Assembly: GCF_001598215.1 (NCBI RefSeq)
Contig: NZ_BCXJ01000003.1
Span: 62,001 to 126,000 of the forward strand
From: Shouchella clausii
GTDB lineage: Bacteria > Bacillota > Bacilli > Bacillales > Bacillaceae_D
Direction: 5' to 3'
DNA length: 64,000 nt
Part shown: positions 17,648 through 27,590 of the stretch, piece by piece
How the letters are laid out: each line of letters begins with the position of its first letter
How positions within the stretch are numbered: the first letter of the stretch is position 1
The notes under the pieces: model-generated
Seen by the model: only the letters and a program-made list of their open reading frames with translations
The model's database searches: none
What the model was told of the DNA's origin: nothing
Program-made: the position numbers and the translations under genes

Positions 17648-18295
17648 CTAAAAATCTAGCAATTTTTTCTTCAGTGCATATTCAACCAACTCCGGCCGGC
17701 TCTTCAGATTTAGCTTCTCCATGATCTTGGCTTTATGGGCCTCGACGGTTTTGACGGATACATACAGCTTCTCGGCAATCTCTTTGTTCCCGAATCCCTT
17801 CGCAATCAATGGCAATATTTCAACTTCTCGTCGGGACAAGCTGTTGAACGGATCTTGCTCGGCACTTTCGCTGTCTTTTTTGATGAATTCCCGCACTAAA
17901 GAAGTAGCCATTTGAGGATGAATATAAGTGCCGCCAGAATGAACCATTCGTATAGCCGATAGGAGTTCGTCATCAGGCGCGTTTTTGAGCACATACCCTG
18001 CTGCTCCATTTTTCAAGACATGGAACAGGTAATCCTCGTCATCATACATGGTCAAAATAATAATTTTCGTGTCTGGAAACTCGCTGCTGATTTTGCCTGT
18101 GGCAATGAGCCCACTTTCCCCGGGGGGCATGCTTAAATCCATTAGCAGCACATCTGGACGATGCCTCGCCACCATTGCGTAGGCCTCCAGGCCATCGGCT
18201 GCGGTGGCCACCACCTCCATATCCGGCTGATAGTTCAAAATCATAGAAAACCCGCTTCGAACGACAGCATGATCGTCTGCAATGACAATTTTCAT
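17648..18295 (-). CDS. nreC: Oxygen/nitrate response regulator NreC
   Basis: NreC, phosphorylated by NreB under anoxia, activates nitrate and nitrite reductase genes in staphylococci and some Bacillaceae. The 215-residue protein has a receiver domain with Asp53 (LLMDLSMP) and a LuxR helix-turn-helix ([39 protein letters not shown], given here in outline). It overlaps nreB by ATGA. The transcript ends at the hairpin around 17545. Confidence 0.93.
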   Translation of the reverse strand: MKIVIADDHAVVRSGFSMILNYQPDMEVVATAADGLEAYAMVARHRPDVLLMDLSMPPGESGLIATGKISSEFPDTKIIILTMYDDEDYLFHVLKNGAAGYVLKNAPDDELLSAIRMVHSGGTYIHPQMATSLVREFIKKDSESAEQDPFNSLSRREVEILPLIAKGFGNKEIAEKLYVSVKTVEAHKAKIMEKLNLKSRPELVEYALKKKLLDF

Positions 18296-19371
18296 GCCTC
18301 CACCTCCCGTTTCTCCTCTAGCCTCGGCAGCGGGATGCTTAGCTGAACGGTAGTCCCTTCGCCCACGGCGGAGTGGATTGTAAACTGGCCGCCCACCAGC
18401 TCGGCCCGCTCCCGCATTCCATATAAACCGAGCCCGGTTCCCTTTGCCTCGTTAATGACCATATCAAATCCCACGCCCTCATCTCTGACCACCAGTTGAA
18501 GTTGGCCGTGCTCCTCGCACAGCCGCACATATACCTCATCGGTTTCTGCGTATTTCAAAGCATTGAGCACAGCCTCTTGACATACACGATAAACAACGGT
18601 CTCGATCTCGCTGCCGTAGCGAGCTGCGGCAAGCTCTGCTGAGAACTTCACCAGCAGTCCATAATTCTTCTCCATCCACTTGAAATGGGAGCGAAAGGCT
18701 GCTTCCAGCCCGAGATCATCTAGCGAAGAGGGGCGCAGCTCCACCGACAAATGGCGGATATCATCCAGCAGCCGTGTCAAAGATTGCTCGGTATGCTGGA
18801 GCTTCTTCAGCACATCTTCCCCGACATCCATATATTTGACGACGCGCAGGTCGACGAGTGAGCTTAACAGTTCCTGGGCTACGCTGTCATGTAACTCTCG
18901 AGAAATCCGTTTACGCTCGTCCTCCTGTGCTTTGATGACATATTGAAGCATATGATTGCGCTGTAGCATCTCCTGTGTTTTCTGTTGCTTCGTCAAATCC
19001 AGCAGCATGAGCACCCGCACGCCACCTTCCTCGTCAATCGTATGGTAACTGGCAGCAAACGGAACGACACCCCCATCCTTTGTCTTAAGAAACAATTGAA
19101 AAGAGGAAAACTCTCCTTGGGGATAATTGAGATAGCAATTGGCACAAGAGATCAGTTCTTGCTCATCGGTGTAACCTTTGCAAGTTTGACAGAACGATTC
19201 GTCAGTTCCTGCGCGAATTCGCCTAATGACTTGCGGGTCAATAATCTGCTCCGCCGCGGGATTCATATCAATCACGTTGCCCTCTTCATCGATGAAGATC
19301 ATAGCCTCCATGCTATTCCGGTACAGCTTGTTCATCAATTCGCTCAAGTGTGCTCCGGTCATCGCTTTCAA
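18292..19371 (-). CDS. nreB: Oxygen-sensing Fe-S histidine kinase NreB
   Basis: This cytoplasmic kinase holds an O2-labile [4Fe-4S] cluster in a PAS domain and is active when the cluster is intact. The 359-residue protein has no membrane helix. The four cluster cysteines are at 61, 64, 76 and 79 (FCQTCK..SCANC). The phospho-acceptor His161 is in [12 protein letters not shown] and the ATP-binding domain ends the protein ([23 protein letters not shown]). It begins with TTG at 19371 behind GGGAGG and overlaps the nreA stop by TTGA. Together with NreA and NreC it integrates oxygen and nitrate. Confidence 0.93.
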   Translation of the reverse strand: MKAMTGAHLSELMNKLYRNSMEAMIFIDEEGNVIDMNPAAEQIIDPQVIRRIRAGTDESFCQTCKGYTDEQELISCANCYLNYPQGEFSSFQLFLKTKDGGVVPFAASYHTIDEEGGVRVLMLLDLTKQQKTQEMLQRNHMLQYVIKAQEDERKRISRELHDSVAQELLSSLVDLRVVKYMDVGEDVLKKLQHTEQSLTRLLDDIRHLSVELRPSSLDDLGLEAAFRSHFKWMEKNYGLLVKFSAELAAARYGSEIETVVYRVCQEAVLNALKYAETDEVYVRLCEEHGQLQLVVRDEGVGFDMVINEAKGTGLGLYGMRERAELVGGQFTIHSAVGEGTTVQLSIPLPRLEEKREVEA

Positions 19372-19838
19372 GGCTGTGACACCTCCCTGATCTGAAAAGC
19401 TCCAAACGTCGATCCTAAGCTTTCTTGGAAGCTCGCAAACGATGTTGGATTTAATCGATTTTCCTTGCGGAAGCCTACCAGCAGCACGCCTACGACACGG
19501 GCCCCTTCCCAGAGCGGCAACGCTCCGAGGCTTTTCAACTGTTCTGACACAATAATAGGATAATTGAACAAGTCCCTTGCGCCGATATCGCTGTTCACAT
19601 TTTGGAGCAGCATCGCTTTTCCTGTTTTAAAAACGATCCCGGCAACGCCTTTGCCTGAATGGAGCACAATCCGCTTGTACCGGTCATTCATGTTCCCAGA
19701 CACATACTGCCACGTTAATACAAACCGATCTTCGGCCGGCTGTACGAGAGCTAGGGATACAAAGTCAAACTTCCATCTCTTCCGGATGCCGTCAATCTCC
19801 TGTTGATAATCAATTGAAGGGAGATCCGCCATTGTCAT
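19368..19838 (-). CDS. nreA: Nitrate receptor NreA (GAF domain)
   Basis: NreA is a single GAF-domain protein that binds nitrate and, when empty, restrains NreB. The protein of about 156 residues is one GAF domain (FVSLALVQP, LHSGKGVAGIVFKTGKAML, GALPLWEGARVVGVLLVGF). The ATG at 19838 is chosen because AGAGGAGTT is eight bases away; the ATG at 19844 is too close to it. It lies just after the narI terminator, so it is expressed by read-through or from a promoter inside that short gap. Confidence 0.85.
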   Translation of the reverse strand: MTMADLPSIDYQQEIDGIRKRWKFDFVSLALVQPAEDRFVLTWQYVSGNMNDRYKRIVLHSGKGVAGIVFKTGKAMLLQNVNSDIGARDLFNYPIIVSEQLKSLGALPLWEGARVVGVLLVGFRKENRLNPTSFASFQESLGSTFGAFQIREVSQP

Positions 19839-19860
19839 AACCATAACTCCTCTGGCGTAG

Positions 19861-19884
19861 AAAAGAAGGCTGCTTTAGCCTTCT
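19861..19884 (-). terminator. Hairpin between narI and nreA
   Basis: AGAAGGCT-AAAGC-AGCCTTCT followed by TTTC on the minus strand. It could be a partial terminator that sets the ratio of reductase to regulator. Confidence 0.65.
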
Positions 19885-19895
19885 CTTAGCTACGT

Positions 19896-20582
19896 TCATA
19901 TTTTACGGTGCTTTCTATAAAGGATATATCGTCTGCCGATATAATTCAACGGCACACTCCATACATGGACAAGTCTAGTAAACGGCCATAACGCAAAAAT
20001 GAGCAGGCCAGCAGTAATATGAATTTTAAATGACAGCGGCACGTCTGTCATTAAGCCTGCGTCCGGCTGGAAGAGAAAAAGCTGGCGGAACCAGACCGAC
20101 ACCGTCTCCCGGTAATTGAAGTCCGGCTGCAAAGCATTGGTGACAAGGGTGCTGTACATGCCTACCGCTACAATAAACAGCAGCAGTACATTCACAATCA
20201 TATCTGAGGCGGAGCTGAGCTGGCGCACATTCTTCATCGTAAATCGTCGAAACGTAAGCAGTACCATGCCAGCGAGTGTCAAAAACCCGAACGCGCCACC
20301 AATATATACGGCTCCGATATGGTATAGATGTTCATTCACACCGACTGCCTCCATCCAGGACTGGGGTATGCCCAGTCCTGCCACATGGCCCATAATGACC
20401 GGGATGATGCCTAGGTGAAACATCAGGCTGCCTGCCCTCAGTCTTTTTTTCTCAACAAACTCACTCGACTTCGCCGTCCAGTTAAACTGGTCAGTTCGAT
20501 ACCGGTAGATATGTCCGACGACAAAAACGGAGAAACATATATAGGGGTAAATCACCCACAAAAACGGATCCATTATGCTCAT
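19896..20582 (-). CDS. narI: Respiratory nitrate reductase gamma subunit
   Basis: NarI is the membrane cytochrome b subunit that oxidises menaquinol and feeds electrons to NarH. The 228-residue protein has five membrane helices with the haem-ligand histidines in helices 2 and 5 (VGHIYRYRTDQF, FHLGIIPVIMGHVAGL, LVHVWSVPL). The ATG at 20582 overlaps the narJ stop by ATGA; the upstream in-frame extension is unneeded. Confidence 0.95.
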   Translation of the reverse strand: MSIMDPFLWVIYPYICFSVFVVGHIYRYRTDQFNWTAKSSEFVEKKRLRAGSLMFHLGIIPVIMGHVAGLGIPQSWMEAVGVNEHLYHIGAVYIGGAFGFLTLAGMVLLTFRRFTMKNVRQLSSASDMIVNVLLLFIVAVGMYSTLVTNALQPDFNYRETVSVWFRQLFLFQPDAGLMTDVPLSFKIHITAGLLIFALWPFTRLVHVWSVPLNYIGRRYILYRKHRKI

Positions 20583-21148
20583 GTGCCGGGAGCCTCCTGT
20601 ATGACGCATGCCTTAAACGTTTCCCGCAGTCCCTTGATTAGATGAAAATAAGGGCTGTCTGCTTTTTCCAAAGCATTCAGCAAATGATAGGTTCCATCTT
20701 CCATTACCGCCAGCATCAAATCCAGGCTGCTTGCAGCTTGCTGCTCATGGCCCTGCCAAGGGGCGGCGTAGAGAAATTCACACATGAGCGGCAAGTAATC
20801 TGAGAGCTCGGTGCCTTCGATGGCAAGGCCGAACAGCTCATATGCTTGTTTGAGCCGTACGAGGAGCGCTCCCCGTTCCCGGCTGTCCTCATATTTGTAA
20901 AAGGTCATGTACAAGGTCGTGTCTTTTTGAAAATCAAACGTCTGAACATACATCTCTTCAATTTGCTCGAAGCTGTATTTCTGCATGAGATGCCAGTATT
21001 TCTGGAGCGAAGGATGGGCCGGATGTCCGGCAGTCAGGGCTTTCGTCCAAACATCAGGATGAAAATCCAGCTTCTCTGGGTACATAAGCTGTCGGGCAAA
21101 AAAGGCGAATCGTGACTTTTGCTCATGTAGTTTCTCAAGATCAATCAC
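20579..21148 (-). CDS. narJ: Nitrate reductase assembly chaperone NarJ
   Basis: NarJ is a TorD-family chaperone that holds apo-NarGH until the molybdenum cofactor and Fe-S clusters are in place. The 189-residue protein is all-helical and has the family segment around LPLMCEFLYA. It starts with GTG at 21148 behind GGGGGGA and overlaps narH by 8 bases. The longer in-frame ORF upstream is the narH shadow. Confidence 0.9.
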   Translation of the reverse strand: MIDLEKLHEQKSRFAFFARQLMYPEKLDFHPDVWTKALTAGHPAHPSLQKYWHLMQKYSFEQIEEMYVQTFDFQKDTTLYMTFYKYEDSRERGALLVRLKQAYELFGLAIEGTELSDYLPLMCEFLYAAPWQGHEQQAASSLDLMLAVMEDGTYHLLNALEKADSPYFHLIKGLRETFKACVIQEAPGT

Positions 21149-22676
21149 GCCAAATCCCCCCGTAGAAATTTTCTTCATACAGCTCTTTGCCGCTTTTGCC
21201 ACTAAAGCCCGCTGGGCCGCAGCCCGTGCAACCGAGCCCGAAGCCTTCATCCCCTTGGGAGCGGTACACGTCCATGTGCGCTTCCTTATGCGAAGTGGGG
21301 ATGACAAACCGATCTTCATATTTGGCAATTGCCAGCAACCGATACATTTCTTTCACCTGAGTCGAAGTGAGCCCCACACGTGTTAAGCGGCGTTCGTCAA
21401 AGTCAGCGCCAGAAGAGACGGCTCGCATCATCGATCTCATCATGGCCATTTTCTGAAGCGCTTCTTTTACCGTCTCGGTATCCCCTGCCGTAAGCAAGTT
21501 CGCTAAATACCGAATCGGCGTGCGCATCTCCTCGATGGCAGGGAATATTAAATCTGGATTCCCGATCGAATCCTTGCCTTCAAATAGATTCATGATCGGG
21601 CTGAGCGGCGGTACATACCATACCATCGGCAGCGTCCGGTACTCCGGATGAAGTGGAAACGCCAGCTTGTATTCAATCGCTAGCTTATACACAGGCGACT
21701 TCTGTGCCGCCTCAATCCATTCCTCGGGAATTCCGTCCGCCTGAGCCTGCTCGATAACGGCCGGATCGTTCGGGTCGAGAAATAAGTCACACTGAGCTTG
21801 GTACAAATCCTGCTCATCCGCTACGGAAGCCGCTTCTTGCACACGATCGGCGTCGTAGAGCAGCACGCCGAGATAGCGAATCCGTCCAGTACACGTTTCG
21901 GAGCAGACAGTCGGCAAACCGGCTTCGATTCTTGGGAAGCAAAATGTACATTTCTCCGCTTTATTCGTTTTCCAGTTGAAATACACTTTTTTGTAAGGAC
22001 AGCCTGTCATACAGTACCGCCAGCCCCGGCAAGCTTCCTGGTCAACTAGCACAATTCCGTCCTCATCGCGCTTATACATCGCCCCTGACGGGCAGGAAGC
22101 GACACAACTTGGATTAAGGCAGTGTTCACACAACCGCGGCAAATACATCATAAACGTTTGCTCAAAGTTGAACTTAATTTCTTCTTCGATCTTTTCAATA
22201 TTCGGATCGCGGGGGCCCGTTACGTGGCCACCCGCGAGATCATCCTCCCAATTGGGTCCCCACTCTAGGTCCATCGTGTCCCCGGTCACTACCGACTTCG
22301 GACGCGCTACCGGCTGATGCTTTTTCTCCCCGGCGTTTGTCAGATGTTCATAGTTATACGTCCACGGTTCATAGTAGTCCTTCATCTCCGGCATATCGGG
22401 GTTGTGAAAAATGCTGCCGAGGGCGATTTTGGACAGCTTGCTGCCAGATTTCAGTTCCAGCTTGCCGTTCTTAAGCGTCCAACCCCCTTTGTATTGCTCT
22501 TGATCCTCCCAGCGAACCGGATATCCGATCCCCGGTTTTGTCTCCACATTGTTGAACCATATATATTCCGCCCCTGGTCGGTTGGTCCATGTACTCTTGC
22601 AGGTCACGCTGCAAGTGTGGCATCCAATGCATTTGTCTAGATTCATCACCATGGCCACTTGCGCTTTAATCTTCAA
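21141..22676 (-). CDS. narH: Respiratory nitrate reductase beta subunit
   Basis: NarH carries three [4Fe-4S] and one [3Fe-4S] cluster between NarI and NarG. The 511-residue protein shows the cysteine groups CIGCHTCSVTCK (18-29), CEHCLNPSCVASCP, CRGWRYCMTGCPYKKVY and CTFCFPRIEAGLPTVCSETC. The Trp in CRGWRYC replaces a cysteine and marks the [3Fe-4S] site. It overlaps narG by 11 bases. Length equals the Bacillus family. Confidence 0.97.
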   Translation of the reverse strand: MKIKAQVAMVMNLDKCIGCHTCSVTCKSTWTNRPGAEYIWFNNVETKPGIGYPVRWEDQEQYKGGWTLKNGKLELKSGSKLSKIALGSIFHNPDMPEMKDYYEPWTYNYEHLTNAGEKKHQPVARPKSVVTGDTMDLEWGPNWEDDLAGGHVTGPRDPNIEKIEEEIKFNFEQTFMMYLPRLCEHCLNPSCVASCPSGAMYKRDEDGIVLVDQEACRGWRYCMTGCPYKKVYFNWKTNKAEKCTFCFPRIEAGLPTVCSETCTGRIRYLGVLLYDADRVQEAASVADEQDLYQAQCDLFLDPNDPAVIEQAQADGIPEEWIEAAQKSPVYKLAIEYKLAFPLHPEYRTLPMVWYVPPLSPIMNLFEGKDSIGNPDLIFPAIEEMRTPIRYLANLLTAGDTETVKEALQKMAMMRSMMRAVSSGADFDERRLTRVGLTSTQVKEMYRLLAIAKYEDRFVIPTSHKEAHMDVYRSQGDEGFGLGCTGCGPAGFSGKSGKELYEENFYGGIWRD

Positions 22677-25600
22677 GCCAATCCACCTCTTTCATTTTGC
22701 GGACAGCCACGTACACATCCCGTTGGTTTCCGATCGGTCCGTAGTAATTAAATCCATAGCTGAGTTGGGCATATCCCCCGACCACTTGAGTCGGCTTGAC
22801 ATGAATTCGAGTCGGGGCATTGTGGCTACCGCCGCGGTTTTTCGTAATTTCGGAGCCTGGGACATAGATATGTTTGTCTTGGGCATGGTACATGTACATT
22901 GTCCCTTTTGGCATCCGGTGGCTAACGACAGCTCTGGCGGTGACCACTCCATTCCGGTTGTATACCTCGAGCCAATCGTTGTCCTGAATGTGATGAGCGG
23001 CCGCGTCGTCATTGTTCAGCCATACTGTCGGCCCGCCCCGGAACAGTGTCAGCATGTGCAGATTATCCTGATACGTGCTATGGATATTCCATTTCCCATG
23101 TGGAGTCAAATAGCGTAGTACGAGCGTTTCGTCGCTGCCGCTCACCTGACTGTCACGAGGCCCGAATACCATCGGCGGTAGCGTCGGTTTATACACTGGC
23201 AGCGCTTCGCCGAACTGCAGAAAAATCTCATGATCGATATAAAAATGTTGTCTACCGGTCAATGTCCGGAAAGGAACCAAGCGTTCAATATTAGTGGTAA
23301 ATGGGGAATACCTTCTTCCCATCTTATTGGACCCGCTAAACACCGGTGTCGGGATGACCTCCCGTGGCTGGGCCGTAATGCTCTGGAACGTAATCCGCTC
23401 CGCTGCCCGATCGGCAGAAATATCCGTAAGCTGGACGCCGGTATCCTGTTCGAACAACTCCCAGGCACGCTGGGATACGCGGCCGTTGGTAGCGGACGAT
23501 AGCGTCAATATGATCTCCGCCGCATGACGTGCCGTATACAATTTCGGAAGTCCCTGCTTAATCGTGTCATCCTCATAGATGCCGTTGATTCGCTTCAGTT
23601 CCTCGTATTCCTCGGCCACCGGGAAGCTGACGCCGTGCGCTCCTACCTTGCCATTGGCCAGCCCTGGCCCCAGTGAAATGTACTTGTCGTAAATTTGTGT
23701 ATAGTCCCGTTCCACAATCGTTAGATTCGGCATCGTTTTGCCAGGCACCGCTTCAACCTCGCCCTTGCGCCAATCCTTGACGACACCATAAGGCTGGGCA
23801 ATTTCACTCGCAGAATCATGGGCGAGTGGAGTAGCGACCAAATCCTTGTATACGCCAGGGAGATGCTCTTTGGCCATCTCCGAAAAGGTCTTGGCAAGGG
23901 TTCTGTAAATATCCCAGTCCGAGCGCGATTCCCAAAGAGGATCAACGGCCGGATTAAACGGATGGACGAACGGGTGCATATCGGTTGAAGAGAGATCGGT
24001 CTTCTCGTACCAAGTCGCTGCAGGCAGGACGATATCGGCATAAATCGGCGTCGCAGTCATGCGGAAATCAAGAGCAACTAGCAGGTCCAGCTTGCCGACT
24101 GCTTCTTCCCGCCAGACCATCTCCTCCGGCTTCTGCTCCTCGTTCGGAGAAGAGAGCAAATTATCCGATGTGCCTAGCAGATGTTTCATAAAATATTCCT
24201 GTCCTTTGGCCGAGCTGGAAATTAGATTAGAACGCCATACAAACATTGTGCGCGGAAAATTTTCCGGTGCATCGGGATCTTCGGCCGCAAATGTGGTTTT
24301 GCCAGAGGTGATCTGCTCATAAGCATGCTTGACGATGTCCTCATTGTTTGTTTTTCCCTGCTGCTTCGCCTCCTCCGCAAACGCTAGACTGCTCTTGTTG
24401 AACTGGGGATAGGACGGGAGCCAGCCGAGCCTTGCAGCCAGAACGTTGTAATCGGCAGGATGGGTGTAACGAGTCTCGCCACCGGTGGGCGATTTCAGCG
24501 ATTCGGTGTCCATCTCCTCATACTTCCATTGATCGGTGGCGAAGTAGAAGAAGGAAGTCGCGTTTTGCTGCCGCGGTGGCCCTTGCCAGTCTTTCGCAAA
24601 TGCTACGGTCGACCAGCCTTCGATTGGGCGGCATTTTTCTTGACCGACATAATGGGCCCATCCACCTCCATTGACACCTTGGGAAGCGGTAAGGATAACC
24701 AAGTTCAGAATGGCCCTGTAGATCGTGTCGCTGTTGAACCAGTGATTGATCCCAGCTCCCATAATGATCATGGAGCGTCCGCCTGTATCGAGCGAATTTT
24801 GGGCGAATTCCCGGGCGATTTGTACGACAACGGAGGCTTTCACACCGGTGATGCCCTCCTGCCAAGCAGGCGTGTACTTCGAGGTTGCATCCTCATAGCC
24901 GTCAGCCTCCCACTCGCTTCCTATACGCCTGATACCGTACTGGCTCAGCATCAAGTCGTACACGGTTGCAGCCAGACGCTTCGTTCCGTCGGCCAACTGG
25001 ATCGTTCGGACAGGAATCACCCGTTTAAATGTGCCGCTGCCGGCGTTATCAAAGAACGGGAAATAAATCGTTTGAAACTCCTGTCCATGGGGTTCCACCG
25101 AGAGCGCAGGCGATATCAGCGAACCGTCTTCGCGCTCCAAAATCAGGTTCCACTGCTTCCCTTCTTCCCAACGCTGCCCCATCGTCCCGTTAGGTACCAA
25201 AACTTCTTCTGTTGTTTCATCAATAAGAACCGGCTTCCATTCCGCATGGGGGGACGTTTCCCCAAGATCACTTGCCCGGAGGAAGCGCCCTGCTTTATAG
25301 CCATCTTCAAACTCCTCTAGCAAAATTAGAAAAGGCATATCCGTATACTGCTTCGCATAATTCAGGAACATGGGCTCCTGGCGTTTATGGTAATACTCGT
25401 CTAAAATAACATGGGTCATTGCCTGAGCGATCGCTGCATCAGTTCCAGGATTGGGCGCCAGCCAGTTATCCGCAAACTTAACGTTCTCAGCGTAATCTGG
25501 AGCAACGGAGACTACCTTTGTTCCTTTATAGCGTACCTCGGTCATGAAATGGGCATCTGGCGTGCGTGTCAGCGGCACGTTCGACCCCCACATGATAAGA

Positions 25601-26340
25601 TAGCCGGCGTTGTACCAGTCGCTCGATTCTGGCACGTCGGTTTGCTCTCCCCAAATTTGCGGAGAAGCAGGAGGCAGATCGGCATACCAATCGTAAAAGC
25701 TGAGCATCTCTCCTCCTAGCAGGGAAATAAAGCGGGCGCCGGAGGCATAGCTGATCATCGACATCGCCGGGATCGGCGTGAATCCAGCAATCCGGTCTGG
25801 ACCGTATTTGCGTATCGTATAGATTAACTGGGCGGAGATTAGCTGTGTCGCATCCTGCCAGGTTACGCGGACATGGCCGCCTTTTCCCCGTGCCTGCTTG
25901 TATGATTTAGCCTTCTCTGGATCCTCAACAATGCTGGCCCAAGCGTCTACTGGATCATCGTGCTGCTTGAGTGCCTCGTTCCAGAGCCGCCATAGCCGTC
26001 CGCGCATATAAGGATATTTCACGCGCAGCGGACTGTACTCATACCAGGAGAATGACGCTCCCCTCGGACAGCCTCGCGGTTCAAATTCGGGCATATCCGG
26101 CCCGCAGGAAGGATAATCAATCTGCTGATTTTCCCACGTAATGATGCCACTCTTCACAAACACCTTCCAGCTGCAGGAGCCGGTACAGTTAACCCCATGT
26201 GTAGTTCTGACAACCTTGTCATGGGACCACCGGTTTCGGTACATGTCCTCCCATTCCCGGCTCTTCTCCTCGAGAATGGACCAATTGTCCGAATAGCTTT
26301 CTACTTTTTTAAAGAATGTCAATCCCTTGTTTCGTTTCAT
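22666..26340 (-). CDS. narG: Respiratory nitrate reductase alpha (catalytic) subunit
   Basis: NarG reduces nitrate to nitrite at a bis-MGD molybdenum centre on the cytoplasmic face. The 1224-residue protein has the N-terminal FS0 ligands (HGVNCTGSCSW and later CPRGASFSWYEYSP), the cofactor-binding domains, and the C-terminal molydopterin dinucleotide domain. The ATG at 26340 is chosen for homology and an upstream AAGGAG, though spacing is about 12; an ATG at 26403 has no ribosome site. It heads narGHJI. No moa/mob genes are nearby, so cofactor comes from elsewhere. Confidence 0.96.
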   Translation of the reverse strand: MKRNKGLTFFKKVESYSDNWSILEEKSREWEDMYRNRWSHDKVVRTTHGVNCTGSCSWKVFVKSGIITWENQQIDYPSCGPDMPEFEPRGCPRGASFSWYEYSPLRVKYPYMRGRLWRLWNEALKQHDDPVDAWASIVEDPEKAKSYKQARGKGGHVRVTWQDATQLISAQLIYTIRKYGPDRIAGFTPIPAMSMISYASGARFISLLGGEMLSFYDWYADLPPASPQIWGEQTDVPESSDWYNAGYLIMWGSNVPLTRTPDAHFMTEVRYKGTKVVSVAPDYAENVKFADNWLAPNPGTDAAIAQAMTHVILDEYYHKRQEPMFLNYAKQYTDMPFLILLEEFEDGYKAGRFLRASDLGETSPHAEWKPVLIDETTEEVLVPNGTMGQRWEEGKQWNLILEREDGSLISPALSVEPHGQEFQTIYFPFFDNAGSGTFKRVIPVRTIQLADGTKRLAATVYDLMLSQYGIRRIGSEWEADGYEDATSKYTPAWQEGITGVKASVVVQIAREFAQNSLDTGGRSMIIMGAGINHWFNSDTIYRAILNLVILTASQGVNGGGWAHYVGQEKCRPIEGWSTVAFAKDWQGPPRQQNATSFFYFATDQWKYEEMDTESLKSPTGGETRYTHPADYNVLAARLGWLPSYPQFNKSSLAFAEEAKQQGKTNNEDIVKHAYEQITSGKTTFAAEDPDAPENFPRTMFVWRSNLISSSAKGQEYFMKHLLGTSDNLLSSPNEEQKPEEMVWREEAVGKLDLLVALDFRMTATPIYADIVLPAATWYEKTDLSSTDMHPFVHPFNPAVDPLWESRSDWDIYRTLAKTFSEMAKEHLPGVYKDLVATPLAHDSASEIAQPYGVVKDWRKGEVEAVPGKTMPNLTIVERDYTQIYDKYISLGPGLANGKVGAHGVSFPVAEEYEELKRINGIYEDDTIKQGLPKLYTARHAAEIILTLSSATNGRVSQRAWELFEQDTGVQLTDISADRAAERITFQSITAQPREVIPTPVFSGSNKMGRRYSPFTTNIERLVPFRTLTGRQHFYIDHEIFLQFGEALPVYKPTLPPMVFGPRDSQVSGSDETLVLRYLTPHGKWNIHSTYQDNLHMLTLFRGGPTVWLNNDDAAAHHIQDNDWLEVYNRNGVVTARAVVSHRMPKGTMYMYHAQDKHIYVPGSEITKNRGGSHNAPTRIHVKPTQVVGGYAQLSYGFNYYGPIGNQRDVYVAVRKMKEVDWLED

Positions 26341-26446
26341 AGGACGCTTCAACTCCTTGTGCTTGAATGACGATGATTGGAGGGGAATCAATGCGTCGTC
26401 CATTCATATACCTTTATTATGAAGAAACCACCCCGGCCGCTCCTAT

Positions 26447-26460
26447 TAGGGAAACTCCTA
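26447..26460 (-). promoter_or_regulatory. NreC-type box upstream of narG
   Basis: TAGGGAAACTCCTA, about 110 bases before the narG ATG, matches the reported staphylococcal NreC pattern TAGGG-N4-CCCTA with one change. It resembles both arms of the hairpin at 17526-17563. Confidence 0.55.
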
Positions 26461-26521
26461 TATTGCTTCGTGAACTCCCTTGTTTTGCGGCATGATCCGT
26501 TCTAATCAAATGCTTTTCAAC

Positions 26522-26566
26522 AAAAAAACGCCGCTCGGATCTTATCGATCCAAGCGGCGTTTTTTA
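26522..26566 (-). terminator. Terminator after scdA
   Basis: A long hairpin (AAAAAACGCCGCT..AGCGGCGTTTTTT, with a further GGATC/GATCC inside) ends scdA transcripts and insulates the narG promoter. Confidence 0.9.
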
Positions 26567-26597
26567 ACCATTCTATTTTTAATTGCGTTTTTAGGCG

Positions 26598-27296
26598 TCA
26601 CATCACTGCACGGACATTCCGAAATAAAATGTTGTTTTCCAAATGAATATGATCATACGTATCTTGTTCAAGGTGGGCAAGGCGCTGATACACAAGACGA
26701 TAGGTGCCGCAAGCATCATCCGGAAGCTCAAAATCGCTCGTGACTTCCCGCATTTCTTTGAGCAAACAGCCAGCCGACTCGTGTTCATCCTCAAGCTCAG
26801 AGATATGCGGCCTCAACGCTTCCGTTGTTTCTGGATTGGGCTCATTCATAAACCGGGTGATTAATGGAAATACAACCTCGTCTTCATCATTCGTATGCTC
26901 CAGCAGCTCCTGCTTTAAATCCGTGAACAGTTCCTGAACGCGAAGCAGCTCGGGATGGGAGCCACCATGGACGCGGGCCAGCTTGGTTACATATGGCACA
27001 AGCGCAGGCAACTCTTCTTTTAGAAAAGCATGGTGCTTCTTTTGAATATGGTCGATCAGTTCCAGTTCTGTCAGATCAGCCGGGCGACTCTGCTCATATT
27101 TGGCAAACTTGCTTTCTACCAGTTTTACCTGTTCCAGCACCTCGTTTGGATCCAGCTCCCGCTTTAAAGCTGCCTGTTCCAGTGGGACTTGTCCACCGCA
27201 GCAAAAATCAATGCGAAGCTTGCGGAAAACATCCGCCGTCTGCGGTATAGCTGTCACAATATCGGCTACTTGAGATTGAAGTGTGAGTGAACTCAT
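26598..27296 (-). CDS. scdA: Iron-sulfur cluster repair di-iron protein (RIC/ScdA/YtfE)
   Basis: RIC proteins repair Fe-S clusters damaged by nitric oxide or oxidants, a natural companion of nitrate respiration. The 232-residue protein has an N-terminal DUF542 domain with DFCCGG (about residue 31), and a hemerythrin-like domain with metal-ligand histidines (KKHHAFL, HGGSHPE, LLEHTNDEDEVVFPLI, DEHESAG, DHIHLENNILF). The ATG at 27296 has GGAGGAG upstream. It is followed by its own terminator. Confidence 0.93.
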   Translation of the reverse strand: MSSLTLQSQVADIVTAIPQTADVFRKLRIDFCCGGQVPLEQAALKRELDPNEVLEQVKLVESKFAKYEQSRPADLTELELIDHIQKKHHAFLKEELPALVPYVTKLARVHGGSHPELLRVQELFTDLKQELLEHTNDEDEVVFPLITRFMNEPNPETTEALRPHISELEDEHESAGCLLKEMREVTSDFELPDDACGTYRLVYQRLAHLEQDTYDHIHLENNILFRNVRAVM

Positions 27297-27590
27297 GTTG
27301 ACTCCTCCATTCATATGGCTGTATGTCTCGCTTACGATCAAGTATATCGAAGCAAGCTCCATTGCAGCCATCCCAAATCGAAACGATCTGTGACAAAGTG
27401 GCTAATGACTCCATTAGAAAAACCCATCTTCGGCCGTCGGATGACATGAGCGAACTGTGTTGTTAAACAAATAGACGCGGCAAAAGTTCCGAAGGCAGAT
27501 GTCTATTCCATGGCACCGCAGTACACAACCACCGCATCAAACGCCCGTTTTGCTTAGAGAAGCACTTCCCCACCATTCAGGCAGCATTGC

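Noticed and set aside
22549-23118. 189-residue plus-strand ORF over the narH-narG junction
   Set aside because: Both narH and narG are certain here, and the ORF has no support.
24460-25320. 286-residue plus-strand ORF opposite narG
   Set aside because: It lies wholly within the well-supported narG gene, has no ribosome site and no recognisable domain; the open frame follows from high GC.
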